28,201 bases of DNA from JBGOTP01 sp041476545 (GTDB taxonomy: Bacteria; Acidobacteriota; Vicinamibacteria; Vicinamibacterales; CAVVIG01), in NCBI GenBank assembly GCA_041476545.1, contig JBGOTP010000015.1:1-28201 (forward strand), given 5' to 3'. A program made the translations under genes and the position numbers. Each line of letters begins with the position of its first letter. Within the stretch, counting starts at the first letter, position 1. The notes under the pieces are model-generated. The model searched no databases. It saw nothing but the letters and a program-made list of their open reading frames with translations, and was not told the origin of the DNA. Positions 7,506-15,311 of this stretch are shown here, one piece after another.

Positions 7506-8990
7506 ATGTCGTACATCCTTGCTCTCGATCAGGGCACGACGAGTTCCCGCGCCATCGTCTTCGATCACGGCGGCCGCATCCATGCGGTGGCGCAGAAGGA
7601 ATTCACGCAGATCTTCCCCAAGGCGGGATGGGTCGAGCACGATGCCACGGAAATCTGGGCATCGCAGATTGGCGTGGCGGTGGAAGTCATGGGCCGGGCG
7701 GGCCTCCACGCGGGCGACATTGCAGCCGTTGGCATCACCAATCAACGCGAAACGACGATTCTCTGGGATCGCGACACCGGCGAACCGATTCATCACGCCA
7801 TCGTCTGGCAGGACCGCCGCACGGCGGAATTCTGCGAACGGTTGAAGAGCGATGGCGCGGGCCCGATGGTTCAGGAGAAGACCGGACTCCTCATCGACGC
7901 GTACTTCTCGGCCAGCAAGATTCGCTGGATTCTCGACCACGTGCCCGGCGCGCGCACGCGCGCCGAGACGGGCAAACTGGCCTTCGGCACCGTGGACACG
8001 TGGCTCATCTGGAAACTGACCGGCGGACGGCAGCACGTCACCGACGTGAGCAACGCGTCAAGAACGATGCTCTTCAATATCCGGTCGCTCGCGTGGGACG
8101 ACGAACTGCTGCGCCTCTTTGGCGTTCCGGCGGCGATCCTTCCCGAGGTGCGCGCATCGAGCGAGGTCTACGGCCATGTGTCCGCGGAGGGTCTTGCGAA
8201 GATTCCGATTGCCGGCGTGGCCGGGGATCAGCAGGCCGCGCTCTTCGGTCAGATGTGCCGTACGCCGGGCATGTCGAAGAACACGTACGGCACCGGCTGC
8301 TTCCTCCTGCAGAACATCGGTACGACGCCGACGCCGTCGCGCCAGCGGCTTGTGACGACCGTCGCCTGGAAGATCGGCGAACGGACCGAGTACGCGCTCG
8401 AAGGCAGCGTGTTCATCGGCGGTGCGGTTGTGCAGTGGCTGCGCGACGGTCTCGGGATCATCCGCGCCGCCGCCGACATCGAACCGCTGGCCGCGTCGGT
8501 GCCCGACAATGGCGGTGTCTATATGGTGCCGGCGTTTGCCGGGCTCGGCGCGCCGCATTGGGATCCGTTCGCACGCGGCGCGATCCTCGGCATCACACGA
8601 GGCACGACCCGCGCGCATATCGCGCGCGCGGCGCTCGAGAGCATCGCCTTTCAGGTGGCCGACCTGCTCGACGCCATGCACGCAGACGCCGGCATCGCGC
8701 TGAAGGAGCTGCGGGTGGACGGCGGCGCGGCCGGCAACAACATGCTGATGCAGATTCAGGCCGACCTGCTTGGTGTCCCGGTCGTCCGGCCCGCGGTGAC
8801 CGAAACCACCGCCCTCGGCGCCGCCTACCTGGCCGGATTGGCAGTTGGATTCTGGAAATCAGTCGATGAGATCACTGGACAATGGCAGGTCGATAGACGA
8901 TTCGAGCCCGCCATGGCAACGACGGCCGTCCGGACGCTGCGGGATCGGTGGTCCTCGGCCGTGGCCCGATCGAAGGGCTGGGCTGGCTAG
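7506..8990 (+). CDS. glpK: Glycerol kinase
   Basis: The enzyme phosphorylates glycerol with ATP to sn-glycerol 3-phosphate, trapping glycerol brought in by GlpF. The 494-residue product has the usual length. Diagnostic motifs are LALDQGTTSSRAI at the N-terminus, the substrate-region INQRETT-type sequence, GVAGDQQAALFGQ mid-protein, and a C-terminal FGGY signature around RVDGGAAGNNMLMQ and TETTALGAAYLAGLA. The frame is open far upstream, but MSYILALDQG at ATG 7506 is clearly the true start. There is no Shine-Dalgarno sequence; TTGTAAACT about 12-19 bp before the ATG may be a -10, which would give a very short or leaderless mRNA. Its stop overlaps that of the convergent next gene within CTAG. 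Confidence 0.96.
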   Translation: MSYILALDQGTTSSRAIVFDHGGRIHAVAQKEFTQIFPKAGWVEHDATEIWASQIGVAVEVMGRAGLHAGDIAAVGITNQRETTILWDRDTGEPIHHAIVWQDRRTAEFCERLKSDGAGPMVQEKTGLLIDAYFSASKIRWILDHVPGARTRAETGKLAFGTVDTWLIWKLTGGRQHVTDVSNASRTMLFNIRSLAWDDELLRLFGVPAAILPEVRASSEVYGHVSAEGLAKIPIAGVAGDQQAALFGQMCRTPGMSKNTYGTGCFLLQNIGTTPTPSRQRLVTTVAWKIGERTEYALEGSVFIGGAVVQWLRDGLGIIRAAADIEPLAASVPDNGGVYMVPAFAGLGAPHWDPFARGAILGITRGTTRAHIARAALESIAFQVADLLDAMHADAGIALKELRVDGGAAGNNMLMQIQADLLGVPVVRPAVTETTALGAAYLAGLAVGFWKSVDEITGQWQVDRRFEPAMATTAVRTLRDRWSSAVARSKGWAG

Positions 8991-10345
8991 CCGATCGCCG
9001 CCTTCCTCCCAAATCTCACCAGCGCAACCGCCCCGAAACCCACGGTCCACGCCAGATACTCAACCAGCAAGCCAACCGCTGCCAGACCGTGCCACAGCAG
9101 GGCAACGCCGGTGCCTCCCGCAAGCAGCGCAAGCCGCGCGAGCAACACCGGGAACAGAATCACAATGACACCGGCGAACGTGGTCAGATATGAGCCTGGA
9201 TTCGTCCAGCCGAGGCGCCGGCCGGCATGTTCACCGACACGATGGGCGACGGCTGTAAAGCCGACGAGACCCACGACGCCGAGACCGAGGACGACAAAGG
9301 GAATGAGGACGAGCAGTGGGATGCCGACAATCGTCACGACCAGCACGAGGATGGTGATGACGAGGAGGGGCAGGAACAGAACCTGCGCCAGCAGGCCGAT
9401 GGCGCCAGCCTTGAGCGGTTCGGCCGCCGCTCGAAGACTGATCTGGTCGACGGAGGCGCCCGCGAGGAGCACGACGAGGGCGGCAAGCAGACAGAGTACG
9501 GCGCCGCGTGTGACCGTCGACAACAGCGCAAACGTGGACCCCAGCCCACGATTCACCCACCCGCTCACCCAGGTCCGCGGCGCAATCCAATCGCCGTTGA
9601 ACGTGCCAATGCCCACCTCCTTGATGTTCCCCCCGACGCGGGAACCCTCAGCGCGACGTAGCGAGCCACCAATGACCGCCACGTCCTGATCGACGATGGC
9701 GTGAGGACCGAGATCGACACTGCCGCCGACGGCCACCACGTCCCCGTGCACCTGGCCTTCGACGTGCGCGGATCCCCCGACGGCCACGACGTCGCCTTCA
9801 ACGACTTCATCCGGACCCACGCTGACGCTTCCGCCAATATTGACGCGATTGTCTCCGGGCCAGGTCAATCTGCCCCTCCGATCCCGCCGGCCGGCGCGAT
9901 CGGGCCTGTCCGTGCCATCGGGCCGTTCCGCGAGCGGCGGGGCAGGCTGGGGCTCGAACGGCGCTGGGCCGGAGGCAGCCGGAGATGCTCCGGCAAACAG
10001 CGCACGCCGCTCCGTCGTACCCAGGTACGACAGTTGAATGACGAGATCCGCATCGTCTCCTATACGGTTGCGGAGCTCCACGCCGGTCACCGGAGATCCG
10101 TCCACGGCGATCGTGCCGCCAGTGACCTCGATGGACCGGATGCCGCGCATCGGCGTCTTCGGACGAAGGGCGAAGCCGTCAATCAGCGGAAATGGTTCGA
10201 AGCGCCGCTCAACCTGCCGACGAAGCGCCTGTAGTCCACTGCGCTCGGGCGCCGAGGTTGACTGTGCGTTCACGTGGCCGACCCAAGTGGTTGCGGCGAT
10301 CGACAAGCCAGTCAGGGCCGTTATCAGTTGTAATCGTCGAATCAT
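8987..10345 (-). CDS. Exported beta-solenoid (bactofilin-like) and multi-pass membrane protein
   Basis: This 452-residue protein of unknown exact function has a signal peptide (about 1-27, ending VNAQS). A variable region follows, including an R/D/G-rich low-complexity linker near 145-160. A polymer-forming, bactofilin-like beta-solenoid at about 165-235 contains two near-identical GDVVAVGGS turns and DVAVIGGS. The C-terminal half is very hydrophobic, with several membrane helices at about 280-450. The solenoid-plus-membrane layout is known in many bacteria as a family of uncharacterised envelope proteins. AGAGGAG precedes the ATG at 10345. The start overlaps the stop of the upstream small membrane protein gene (ATGA), so the two are translationally coupled. 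Its stop lies in the same CTAG as the glpK stop. Confidence 0.8.
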   Translation of the reverse strand: MIRRLQLITALTGLSIAATTWVGHVNAQSTSAPERSGLQALRRQVERRFEPFPLIDGFALRPKTPMRGIRSIEVTGGTIAVDGSPVTGVELRNRIGDDADLVIQLSYLGTTERRALFAGASPAASGPAPFEPQPAPPLAERPDGTDRPDRAGRRDRRGRLTWPGDNRVNIGGSVSVGPDEVVEGDVVAVGGSAHVEGQVHGDVVAVGGSVDLGPHAIVDQDVAVIGGSLRRAEGSRVGGNIKEVGIGTFNGDWIAPRTWVSGWVNRGLGSTFALLSTVTRGAVLCLLAALVVLLAGASVDQISLRAAAEPLKAGAIGLLAQVLFLPLLVITILVLVVTIVGIPLLVLIPFVVLGLGVVGLVGFTAVAHRVGEHAGRRLGWTNPGSYLTTFAGVIVILFPVLLARLALLAGGTGVALLWHGLAAVGLLVEYLAWTVGFGAVALVRFGRKAAIG

Positions 10346-10683
10346 GACGAAGACTCCTCTTCGTTACCAAGTTCCTTGCCGAGCAACCGCTGCAGGCCGT
10401 ACAGCGCAATCGCGCTCACCAGCACGAGCGCGCCGACAACCGCGAGAGATCTGGTCGTGATCAACGCGCCGGCGGCGGCGCGGCCGACCGTGGTGAGAAT
10501 GGTCCAGGCGTCCGCGTCGCTGCCGAGCGAGGTGGTCAGCCAGATGCAACCGGTCAGCGCGAGGTCGAGCGCCCGGAGCAGACCCTGAACCGCCAGCGGC
10601 AGCAGCAAAAATGCCGCGGCAACGCTGAGGACAGCAGCGACGAGCGCAAGCCCGGCCCGTCGGGCCCGGGAAGAACCCTTCAA
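10342..10683 (-). CDS. Small membrane protein, unknown function
   Basis: I do not recognise this 113-residue protein. It has a basic N-terminus (KGSSRARRAG), about three hydrophobic segments (roughly 11-37, 38-52 and 78-95), and an acidic C-terminal tail (KELGNEEESSS). It overlaps the following solenoid/membrane gene by four bases, so the two products may work together. The start is unclear. TTG at 10683 is the best in-frame choice, but the strong GAGGAGG at about 10704-10712 is aligned instead with an ATG that opens a six-codon frame (MAGRGC) whose TGA overlaps this TTG. Either translation is coupled to that mini-ORF, or the true start has been misread. Confidence 0.6.
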   Translation of the reverse strand: MKGSSRARRAGLALVAAVLSVAAAFLLLPLAVQGLLRALDLALTGCIWLTTSLGSDADAWTILTTVGRAAAGALITTRSLAVVGALVLVSAIALYGLQRLLGKELGNEEESSS

Positions 10684-10743
10684 CAGCCCCTGCCAGCCAT
10701 CTACCCTCCTCTGACGTGCGGAGCGGGGTGAATGTTCGGGAAA

Positions 10744-11382
10744 TTACCTGATTGAGACGCCGGCGCCCATGACGAACAGCTGCATCCGCGGGCTCCCGGG
10801 CAAGGTCGCCTGCGGTGGTCCCGACGTGATTGCATGTACGCGCACGTCGATGTGAAACGCCACGCGAGGCTTCGCGAACCAGCGAGCGCCTCCCCCGTAG
10901 TCGAACGTTCGCGCCCACGCCTCGTCTGCCGTCTGGGGCAGGCTGCCATCGGGCACACTGGACCAGCGCGATGCACCGATGCCGCCGCTGATGTAGCTCC
11001 ACCCGTCCCCTGTGCCGAAGTTGAGGGATAGCTGCGGGGCCATCGACGTGTAGTGTGCTGTCACGGCGCGGAGCGGCTGCGCCGGTGTTCGGTGCGAACG
11101 TGCCAGCGTCACCCGGCCGCCGAGGCCAACGGTCACCCGTCCGAGCGAGAACGGATAGACATGCACGGCGGCGTCGACCCCGATGCCGCGCCCGGGCAGC
11201 TCCTCCGGTGACGACAGACCGCGACTGCCGGCAAGGGCGGGGAGACTGGGAAACTTGGGGAGCGTCCCGCGCAGGTCGACCACCAGGGGACCGATGCGCG
11301 GCGGCGGATCCTGCGCACCAGCCTTCGCGTCGAGAAGCAGAGAGATGACGGCCGCATGCAGGAAGATCGTCGACGATCGCAT
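10744..11382 (-). CDS. Predicted outer-membrane beta-barrel protein, unknown function
   Basis: The 212-residue protein has a signal peptide (MRSSTIFLHAAVISLLLDAKAG, then AQDPPP). After it come alternating, glycine- and aromatic-containing segments typical of small beta-barrels, such as VGLGGRVTLARS, APQLSLNFGTGDGWSYISGGIG and RTFDYGGGARWFAKPRVAFHIDVRV. I see no catalytic motif. It lies upstream of, and on the same strand as, the small membrane protein and the solenoid protein, separated by about 60 bp, and could belong to the same envelope-related transcript. The start at ATG 11382 has no strong ribosome site. The barrel assignment rests on strand pattern and signal peptide only. Confidence 0.65.
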   Translation of the reverse strand: MRSSTIFLHAAVISLLLDAKAGAQDPPPRIGPLVVDLRGTLPKFPSLPALAGSRGLSSPEELPGRGIGVDAAVHVYPFSLGRVTVGLGGRVTLARSHRTPAQPLRAVTAHYTSMAPQLSLNFGTGDGWSYISGGIGASRWSSVPDGSLPQTADEAWARTFDYGGGARWFAKPRVAFHIDVRVHAITSGPPQATLPGSPRMQLFVMGAGVSIR

Positions 11383-11552
11383 GGTTGCGCCATCTTACAT
11401 TGACGCCTCTTTGCATCGGCAGATAGGATCCCGCCTGTTGTGCCGATAGGATCACCTGAGGAGGCTCGACCTCCCCGGATTCGCCTCCCTTATCGGCGCA
11501 TGCGACAATCAGCCACCATCGTGAATCCTCAATCGCGGGTCAACGCCTTTAG

Positions 11553-13703
11553 ATGAATAGATACCCTTCCCTCCTGCCGCTCCCGGAACGACTGAATCGT
11601 CTGGATGAGCTGGCCATCGATCTCTGGTGGAGTTGGCATCCCGAGGCCCGCATGGTCTTCCGGGGCCTGGACTACCCGTTGTGGCGGTCCACCGCGCACA
11701 ACCCCGTTCGGATGTTGTCGCTGATTGCGCGCGAGAAGATCGACGCGGCGGCCGCCGACCCGGAGTTTGTCAAACGGTACGAACGCGCCGTTGCCCATCT
11801 GGATGACGCCCGGGCGGCGCGCAACACGTGGTGGTCGCACCAGTTCCCGCAACACGCCGGCCAGTCGATCGCGTATTTCTCGGCCGAGTTCGCTCTCCAT
11901 CAGTCGCTGCCGATCTACGCGGGCGGACTCGGCGTCCTCGCCGGCGATCATTGCAAGGAGGCCGGGGATCTCGGCGTACCGCTCATCGGCGTCGGCTTCA
12001 TGTACCCACAGGGCTACTTCCACCAGTACGTGTCCGCTGACGGATGGCAGGAGGAGAGTTACGAACGGCTCAACTGGGCCGACACGGCGATCGAGCCGGC
12101 GCTCACACCCGAGGGCAAGCCGTGCGTGACGGCGGTGCCGCTCGGCGATCGATCGGTCCTCGTCGCCGTCTGGCGCGTGCTCCTCGGACGCGTCGCGCTC
12201 TATCTGCTCGATACCGATCTCGAAGAAAATGCGCCCTGGGACCGCGAACTGTCGGCGCGTCTGTACGGCGGGGACCGGGAGACCCGCATTCAGCAGGAAA
12301 TCATCCTCGGCGTGGGCGGAGTCCGTGCGCTGAAAGCGGTCGGCTGCGAGCCGGCGGTCTTCCATCTGAACGAGGGCCATGCGGCCTTCGTGGTCCTGCA
12401 GCGTATTCGCGATCTGATCGAACACGGATCGAATTTCGACACGGCGCTGGACGAAATCCGGCGGAGCACGGTCTTCACGACCCATACGCCCGTCCCGGCG
12501 GGACACGACACCTTCCATTTCTCGCAGGTCGAAAAACATCTGGCGGGCTGCTGGGGGATGCTCCACGAGAACCGGGAGCGTTTTCTGACTCTCGGCTCGT
12601 ACGACAACGGCAGCGGATCTCAGTTCAACATGACGGCACTCGCGCTGCGCTCGGCGGGAGCCGTGAACGGCGTCAGCCGTCTGCATGGCGAGGTCACTCG
12701 CGACATGTGGGCACCGATGTGGCCCGACCTCGCCCCGAGCGATCGCCCGGTCACCTTCGTGACCAATGGCGTCCACGTGCCGACATGGATCGCGCCCGAT
12801 ATGGCCGACCTGTTCGCCCGGCATCTGGGCCGCGACTGGCTGGATCGCCACGACGACCCGGCCCTCTGGGAGGGCGTGCTCGCGATTCCAGACGACGAAC
12901 TCTGGGCGGTGCGCGGGGCGCTGCGGCGGTACCTCTTCACCTTCGTCCGCGATCGCGCGCGACAGCGGTGGACCGTCGAGCACGTCGCCACCCCGCGCGT
13001 CGTGGCAGCCGGAACGTTGCTCGAGTCGGAGTACCTGACCATTGGCTTCGCGCGGCGCTTCGCCAGCTACAAGCGCCCCGAGCTCATTTTCCACGACCCC
13101 CAGCGGCTTGCGCGGATCCTCAATGCCGCGGATCGTCCCGTTCAGATCATCTTTGCCGGCAAGTCGCATCCCGCCGACGACGTCGGGAAGCACCATCTCC
13201 AGCGCGTCTACAAGCGCGCGCTTGATCCCCTGTTTGGCGGCCGCGTCGCCTTCGTGGACGACTACGATCTGCACGTCGCCCATTTCCTGACCCAGGGGTG
13301 CGACGTCTGGTTGAACAATCCCCGTAAACCACTCGAGGCAAGCGGCACCAGTGGCATGAAGGCCGCCATCAACGGGGTGCCGAACCTGAGTATCGGGGAC
13401 GGCTGGTGGGCCGAAGGATTCACCGGCGAGAACGGCTGGGTTATTGACGGAGGCAAAACCGGCGACGACTACGACGCGGTGGACGCGGCGGATGCCGATG
13501 CGCTGTACCGGTTGCTCGAAGAGGCGGTCGTCCCCACGTTTTACGATCGCGACCCGTCCGGCATTCCGCGCCGGTGGATTGCGGTGGTCAAGGAATCCAT
13601 CCGCACGGTGACGCCTCGGTTCTCGTCTCGCCGGATGGTCAAGGAGTACGCGGAACGCATGTATGCACCCGTGCTCGCGCGGAACGTAGAATTGGGCAGG
13701 TAA
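11553..13703 (+). CDS. glgP: Alpha-glucan phosphorylase (GT35, DUF3417-containing type)
   Basis: The enzyme removes terminal glucose from storage alpha-1,4-glucan or maltodextrin with phosphate, releasing glucose 1-phosphate. The 716-residue protein is of the shorter bacterial/archaeal type. An N-terminal DUF3417-like region (LDELAIDLWWSWHPEA) comes first. The phosphorylase signatures IAYFSAEFALHQSLPIYAGGLGVLAGDH, VFHLNEGHAAF and GFARRFASYKRPEL follow. The pyridoxal-phosphate lysine is K603 in EASGTSGMKAAINGVPN. The ATG at 11553 has no Shine-Dalgarno sequence. An 11-codon frame from GTG 11521 ends on a TGA overlapping the ATG (ATGA), so re-initiation is possible. No other glycogen genes are in view. 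Confidence 0.94.
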   Translation: MNRYPSLLPLPERLNRLDELAIDLWWSWHPEARMVFRGLDYPLWRSTAHNPVRMLSLIAREKIDAAAADPEFVKRYERAVAHLDDARAARNTWWSHQFPQHAGQSIAYFSAEFALHQSLPIYAGGLGVLAGDHCKEAGDLGVPLIGVGFMYPQGYFHQYVSADGWQEESYERLNWADTAIEPALTPEGKPCVTAVPLGDRSVLVAVWRVLLGRVALYLLDTDLEENAPWDRELSARLYGGDRETRIQQEIILGVGGVRALKAVGCEPAVFHLNEGHAAFVVLQRIRDLIEHGSNFDTALDEIRRSTVFTTHTPVPAGHDTFHFSQVEKHLAGCWGMLHENRERFLTLGSYDNGSGSQFNMTALALRSAGAVNGVSRLHGEVTRDMWAPMWPDLAPSDRPVTFVTNGVHVPTWIAPDMADLFARHLGRDWLDRHDDPALWEGVLAIPDDELWAVRGALRRYLFTFVRDRARQRWTVEHVATPRVVAAGTLLESEYLTIGFARRFASYKRPELIFHDPQRLARILNAADRPVQIIFAGKSHPADDVGKHHLQRVYKRALDPLFGGRVAFVDDYDLHVAHFLTQGCDVWLNNPRKPLEASGTSGMKAAINGVPNLSIGDGWWAEGFTGENGWVIDGGKTGDDYDAVDAADADALYRLLEEAVVPTFYDRDPSGIPRRWIAVVKESIRTVTPRFSSRRMVKEYAERMYAPVLARNVELGR

Positions 13704-13723
13704 AGCCTGGCCGTCAGGCCTTT
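13702..13723. terminator. Small bidirectional hairpin between convergent genes
   Basis: GCCTG (13705-13709) and CAGGC (13715-13719) form a stem with a 5-nt loop, extended by AAA/TTT past a one-base bulge. It overlaps the stop codons of the phosphorylase and the convergent VOC gene. Short A and T runs flank it in both directions, so it is a weak candidate terminator for both. Confidence 0.4.
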
Positions 13724-14190
13724 CCGCTGATCGGCGGATGGTGGATGATTTGGACGGAATTGCCATCCGGGTCGTGGAAATAGCACGACCGGGCGCCGTC
13801 ACGATGGGTGCGAGGCTTCGCGATCATCGTGACGCCTCGGCTCTCCAGAAACGCCGCCCACCCGTCCACGTCCTCCGCCTTGCGCACAATCAGCCCGAGA
13901 TGATCGAGCACCGCCGGTAGAGCGACCTCGCGAGCCCGATCGAGGTCCGACGAAACCCGCGACACATCCGCGCCGCCCGAATCGGTCGACGTGGCCGCGC
14001 GACCCATCGCGGGCGCAGTCGAACGATGCAGCGCGAGATTGTCCGTCCCCGATGACAGGTACACGTTGTCGGGATCGGGTTCCCACTCGACGCTAAATCC
14101 GAGCAGGTCCACGTAGAAGCGCGTCATCTCGTCGAGGCGCTGGACGTTCAACGCCAGGTGCCGGAGTCCAAGGTGCGTGGGTCGTTCCAT
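13714..14190 (-). CDS. VOC-family (glyoxalase/dioxygenase fold) protein
   Basis: This 158-residue, single-chain VOC protein is made of paired beta-alpha-beta-beta-beta modules. The first starts at LRHLALNVQRLDEMTRFYVDLLGF and runs to about residue 50. The second starts at LDHLGLIVRKAEDVDGWAAFLESRG and ends with SCYFHDPDGNSVQIIHH, a typical VOC ending. Histidines in RHLALNV and DHLGLIV are the likely metal ligands. The fold is clear; the reaction is not, since this superfamily includes glyoxalases, extradiol dioxygenases and drug-resistance proteins. I chose ATG 14190; ATG 14205 would add five residues. The gene is divergent from the zinc-ribbon gene, with almost no space between their starts. 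Confidence 0.82.
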   Translation of the reverse strand: MERPTHLGLRHLALNVQRLDEMTRFYVDLLGFSVEWEPDPDNVYLSSGTDNLALHRSTAPAMGRAATSTDSGGADVSRVSSDLDRAREVALPAVLDHLGLIVRKAEDVDGWAAFLESRGVTMIAKPRTHRDGARSCYFHDPDGNSVQIIHHPPISGKA

Positions 14191-14208
14191 GATGCTAGAC
14201 TTCATCTT

Positions 14209-14667
14209 ATGCCACGTAAGACCGTCGTCAAGGCGCGATGTGCGCTGTGCGGCGCGAAAGAAATGTCCGAGCCGAGGGGCGAGGAGAAGTACTGTCGCGA
14301 CTGCTGGGACAAGAAGATCGCGGTCGAGGAAATCGTCGCGCGTGAATTTGCGCTGAAGCGCTACATCCGCGCTCACAGCGCCGAGAAGTATCTCATCTAT
14401 CACTCCACGCTCAAGCGTCCCTGCGGTCAGCTCATTGTCGTCGACGATGGCTACGATCTGTTCCTCACGCTGACGCTCTACCCGAATTTCGGGTGGGACG
14501 AACCCGCGTATCACCTGGAAGGCGACCCCGAGGGCCGGATCTTTTCCGAATTGCTCGTCGACGTCATCGCCGCCGACGTCATTGAACCGTGGGGCGGCGG
14601 CAAGTGGCACATGGAAATCTTCCGTTCGGTGAACCCCGAACCAGAGGACTGGAACGGAGAGATGTAG
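14209..14667 (+). CDS. Zinc-ribbon protein, unknown function
   Basis: I do not recognise a named family for this 152-residue protein. Its N-terminus carries two CxxC pairs (C11/C14 and C29/C32, in RCALCG and YCRDCWD), which should bind one zinc ion. A charged helical stretch follows at 35-60. The C-terminal two-thirds is mixed alpha/beta, with aromatic-rich segments such as LFLTLTLYPNFGWDEPAYHL and WGGGKWHMEIFR. There is no signal peptide, so it is probably cytosolic. The ATG at 14209 lies 18 bp from the divergent VOC start, so its promoter must lie inside the VOC gene or be shared with it. The absence of a Shine-Dalgarno sequence would suit a leaderless transcript. Confidence 0.7.
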   Translation: MPRKTVVKARCALCGAKEMSEPRGEEKYCRDCWDKKIAVEEIVAREFALKRYIRAHSAEKYLIYHSTLKRPCGQLIVVDDGYDLFLTLTLYPNFGWDEPAYHLEGDPEGRIFSELLVDVIAADVIEPWGGGKWHMEIFRSVNPEPEDWNGEM

Positions 14668-14691
14668 CGCAGCCCACCGCCGCGACTGCGA

Positions 14692-14697
14692 TATAAT
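14692..14697 (+). promoter_or_regulatory. Putative -10 box of the secreted-protein gene
   Basis: A perfect TATAAT lies 43 bp before the ATG at 14741, between it and the upstream stop codon. There is no clear -35 at 16-18 bp. Confidence 0.5.
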
Positions 14698-14740
14698 CGG
14701 CCGGTTCTCTCGTTAGCACGTCCATTCTCCTGGAGGATTT

Positions 14741-15283
14741 ATGAATCGCGCGCGCCTCTCATTCGCCGCGACGCTTGTGGCTGCCGTCGCTCTCGGCGCC
14801 GGCATCCTCGCCGAACAAGCCACGCAGGCGCCTCCCGCGCAAGCGCCTCCCATGCAGTCAGTGCTCGCCGGGAGGAAACTCACGCCGCCTGCAAGGGGCG
14901 ACGTCACTGTGGAGTACACGGCGCCTGTTCGCAAGCGCGTCGGCGACACAATTGTCACAACGTTTCAGGTCAAGAATATCAATGTGGCCCCCATCGCGAG
15001 GCTGGTGATCACGCAGACATGGTTCGACAAGAGCAACAATGTCGTCGGTGGGGGTAAAGGTGAAATAGCGGGCTTGTTCCAGCCCGGCGACGTGAAGACG
15101 ATTAAGATCGAGGCAGAGGCCAAACCGTCGTTCAATGGCGACGGCTTCAACTTCACTCATGCCAACGGCACGGTGAAGGCGAAGCTGGTTGCCAAGTTCG
15201 CCGCACCAGCTGGCACGACCACCGCAGGCGCAAAAGCACCCGCCGCGAAGACGCCGGCTGCGAAAGCACCAGCTAAAAAGTGA
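14741..15283 (+). CDS. Small secreted protein with Ala/Lys/Pro tail, unknown function
   Basis: The 180-residue protein begins with a signal peptide (MNRARLSFAATLVAAVALGAG, cleaved near ILAEQA). A Pro/Gln/Ala linker follows, then a beta-sandwich-like domain at about 45-150 with phrases such as TFQVKNINVAPIARLVI and GLFQPGDVKTIKIEAEA. These resemble the extracellular FxLYD/transglutaminase-like accessory folds that discuss no catalytic residues. The last ~28 residues are a low-complexity AKAPAAKTPAAKAPAKK-type tail, which is strongly basic and could contact nucleic acid, peptidoglycan or lipopolysaccharide. TGGAGG precedes the ATG and a TATAAT lies upstream, so expression looks well supported. 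It converges with the VWFA gene. Function is unknown. Confidence 0.75.
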   Translation: MNRARLSFAATLVAAVALGAGILAEQATQAPPAQAPPMQSVLAGRKLTPPARGDVTVEYTAPVRKRVGDTIVTTFQVKNINVAPIARLVITQTWFDKSNNVVGGGKGEIAGLFQPGDVKTIKIEAEAKPSFNGDGFNFTHANGTVKAKLVAKFAAPAGTTTAGAKAPAAKTPAAKAPAKK

Positions 15284-15311
15284 GATCTTCTCGAAACGTA
15301 GGGCAGACGAT

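Noticed and set aside
6381..8990. An 869-codon frame that would fuse an upstream extension to glycerol kinase
   Set aside because: The extra codons are antisense to glpF and the dehydrogenase. MSYILALDQG at 7506 is the canonical kinase N-terminus.
11529..13802. A 757-codon open frame antisense to the glucan phosphorylase
   Set aside because: The plus-strand phosphorylase has a full set of family motifs including the PLP lysine. The antisense frame is open because of GC-rich codon bias and resembles nothing.
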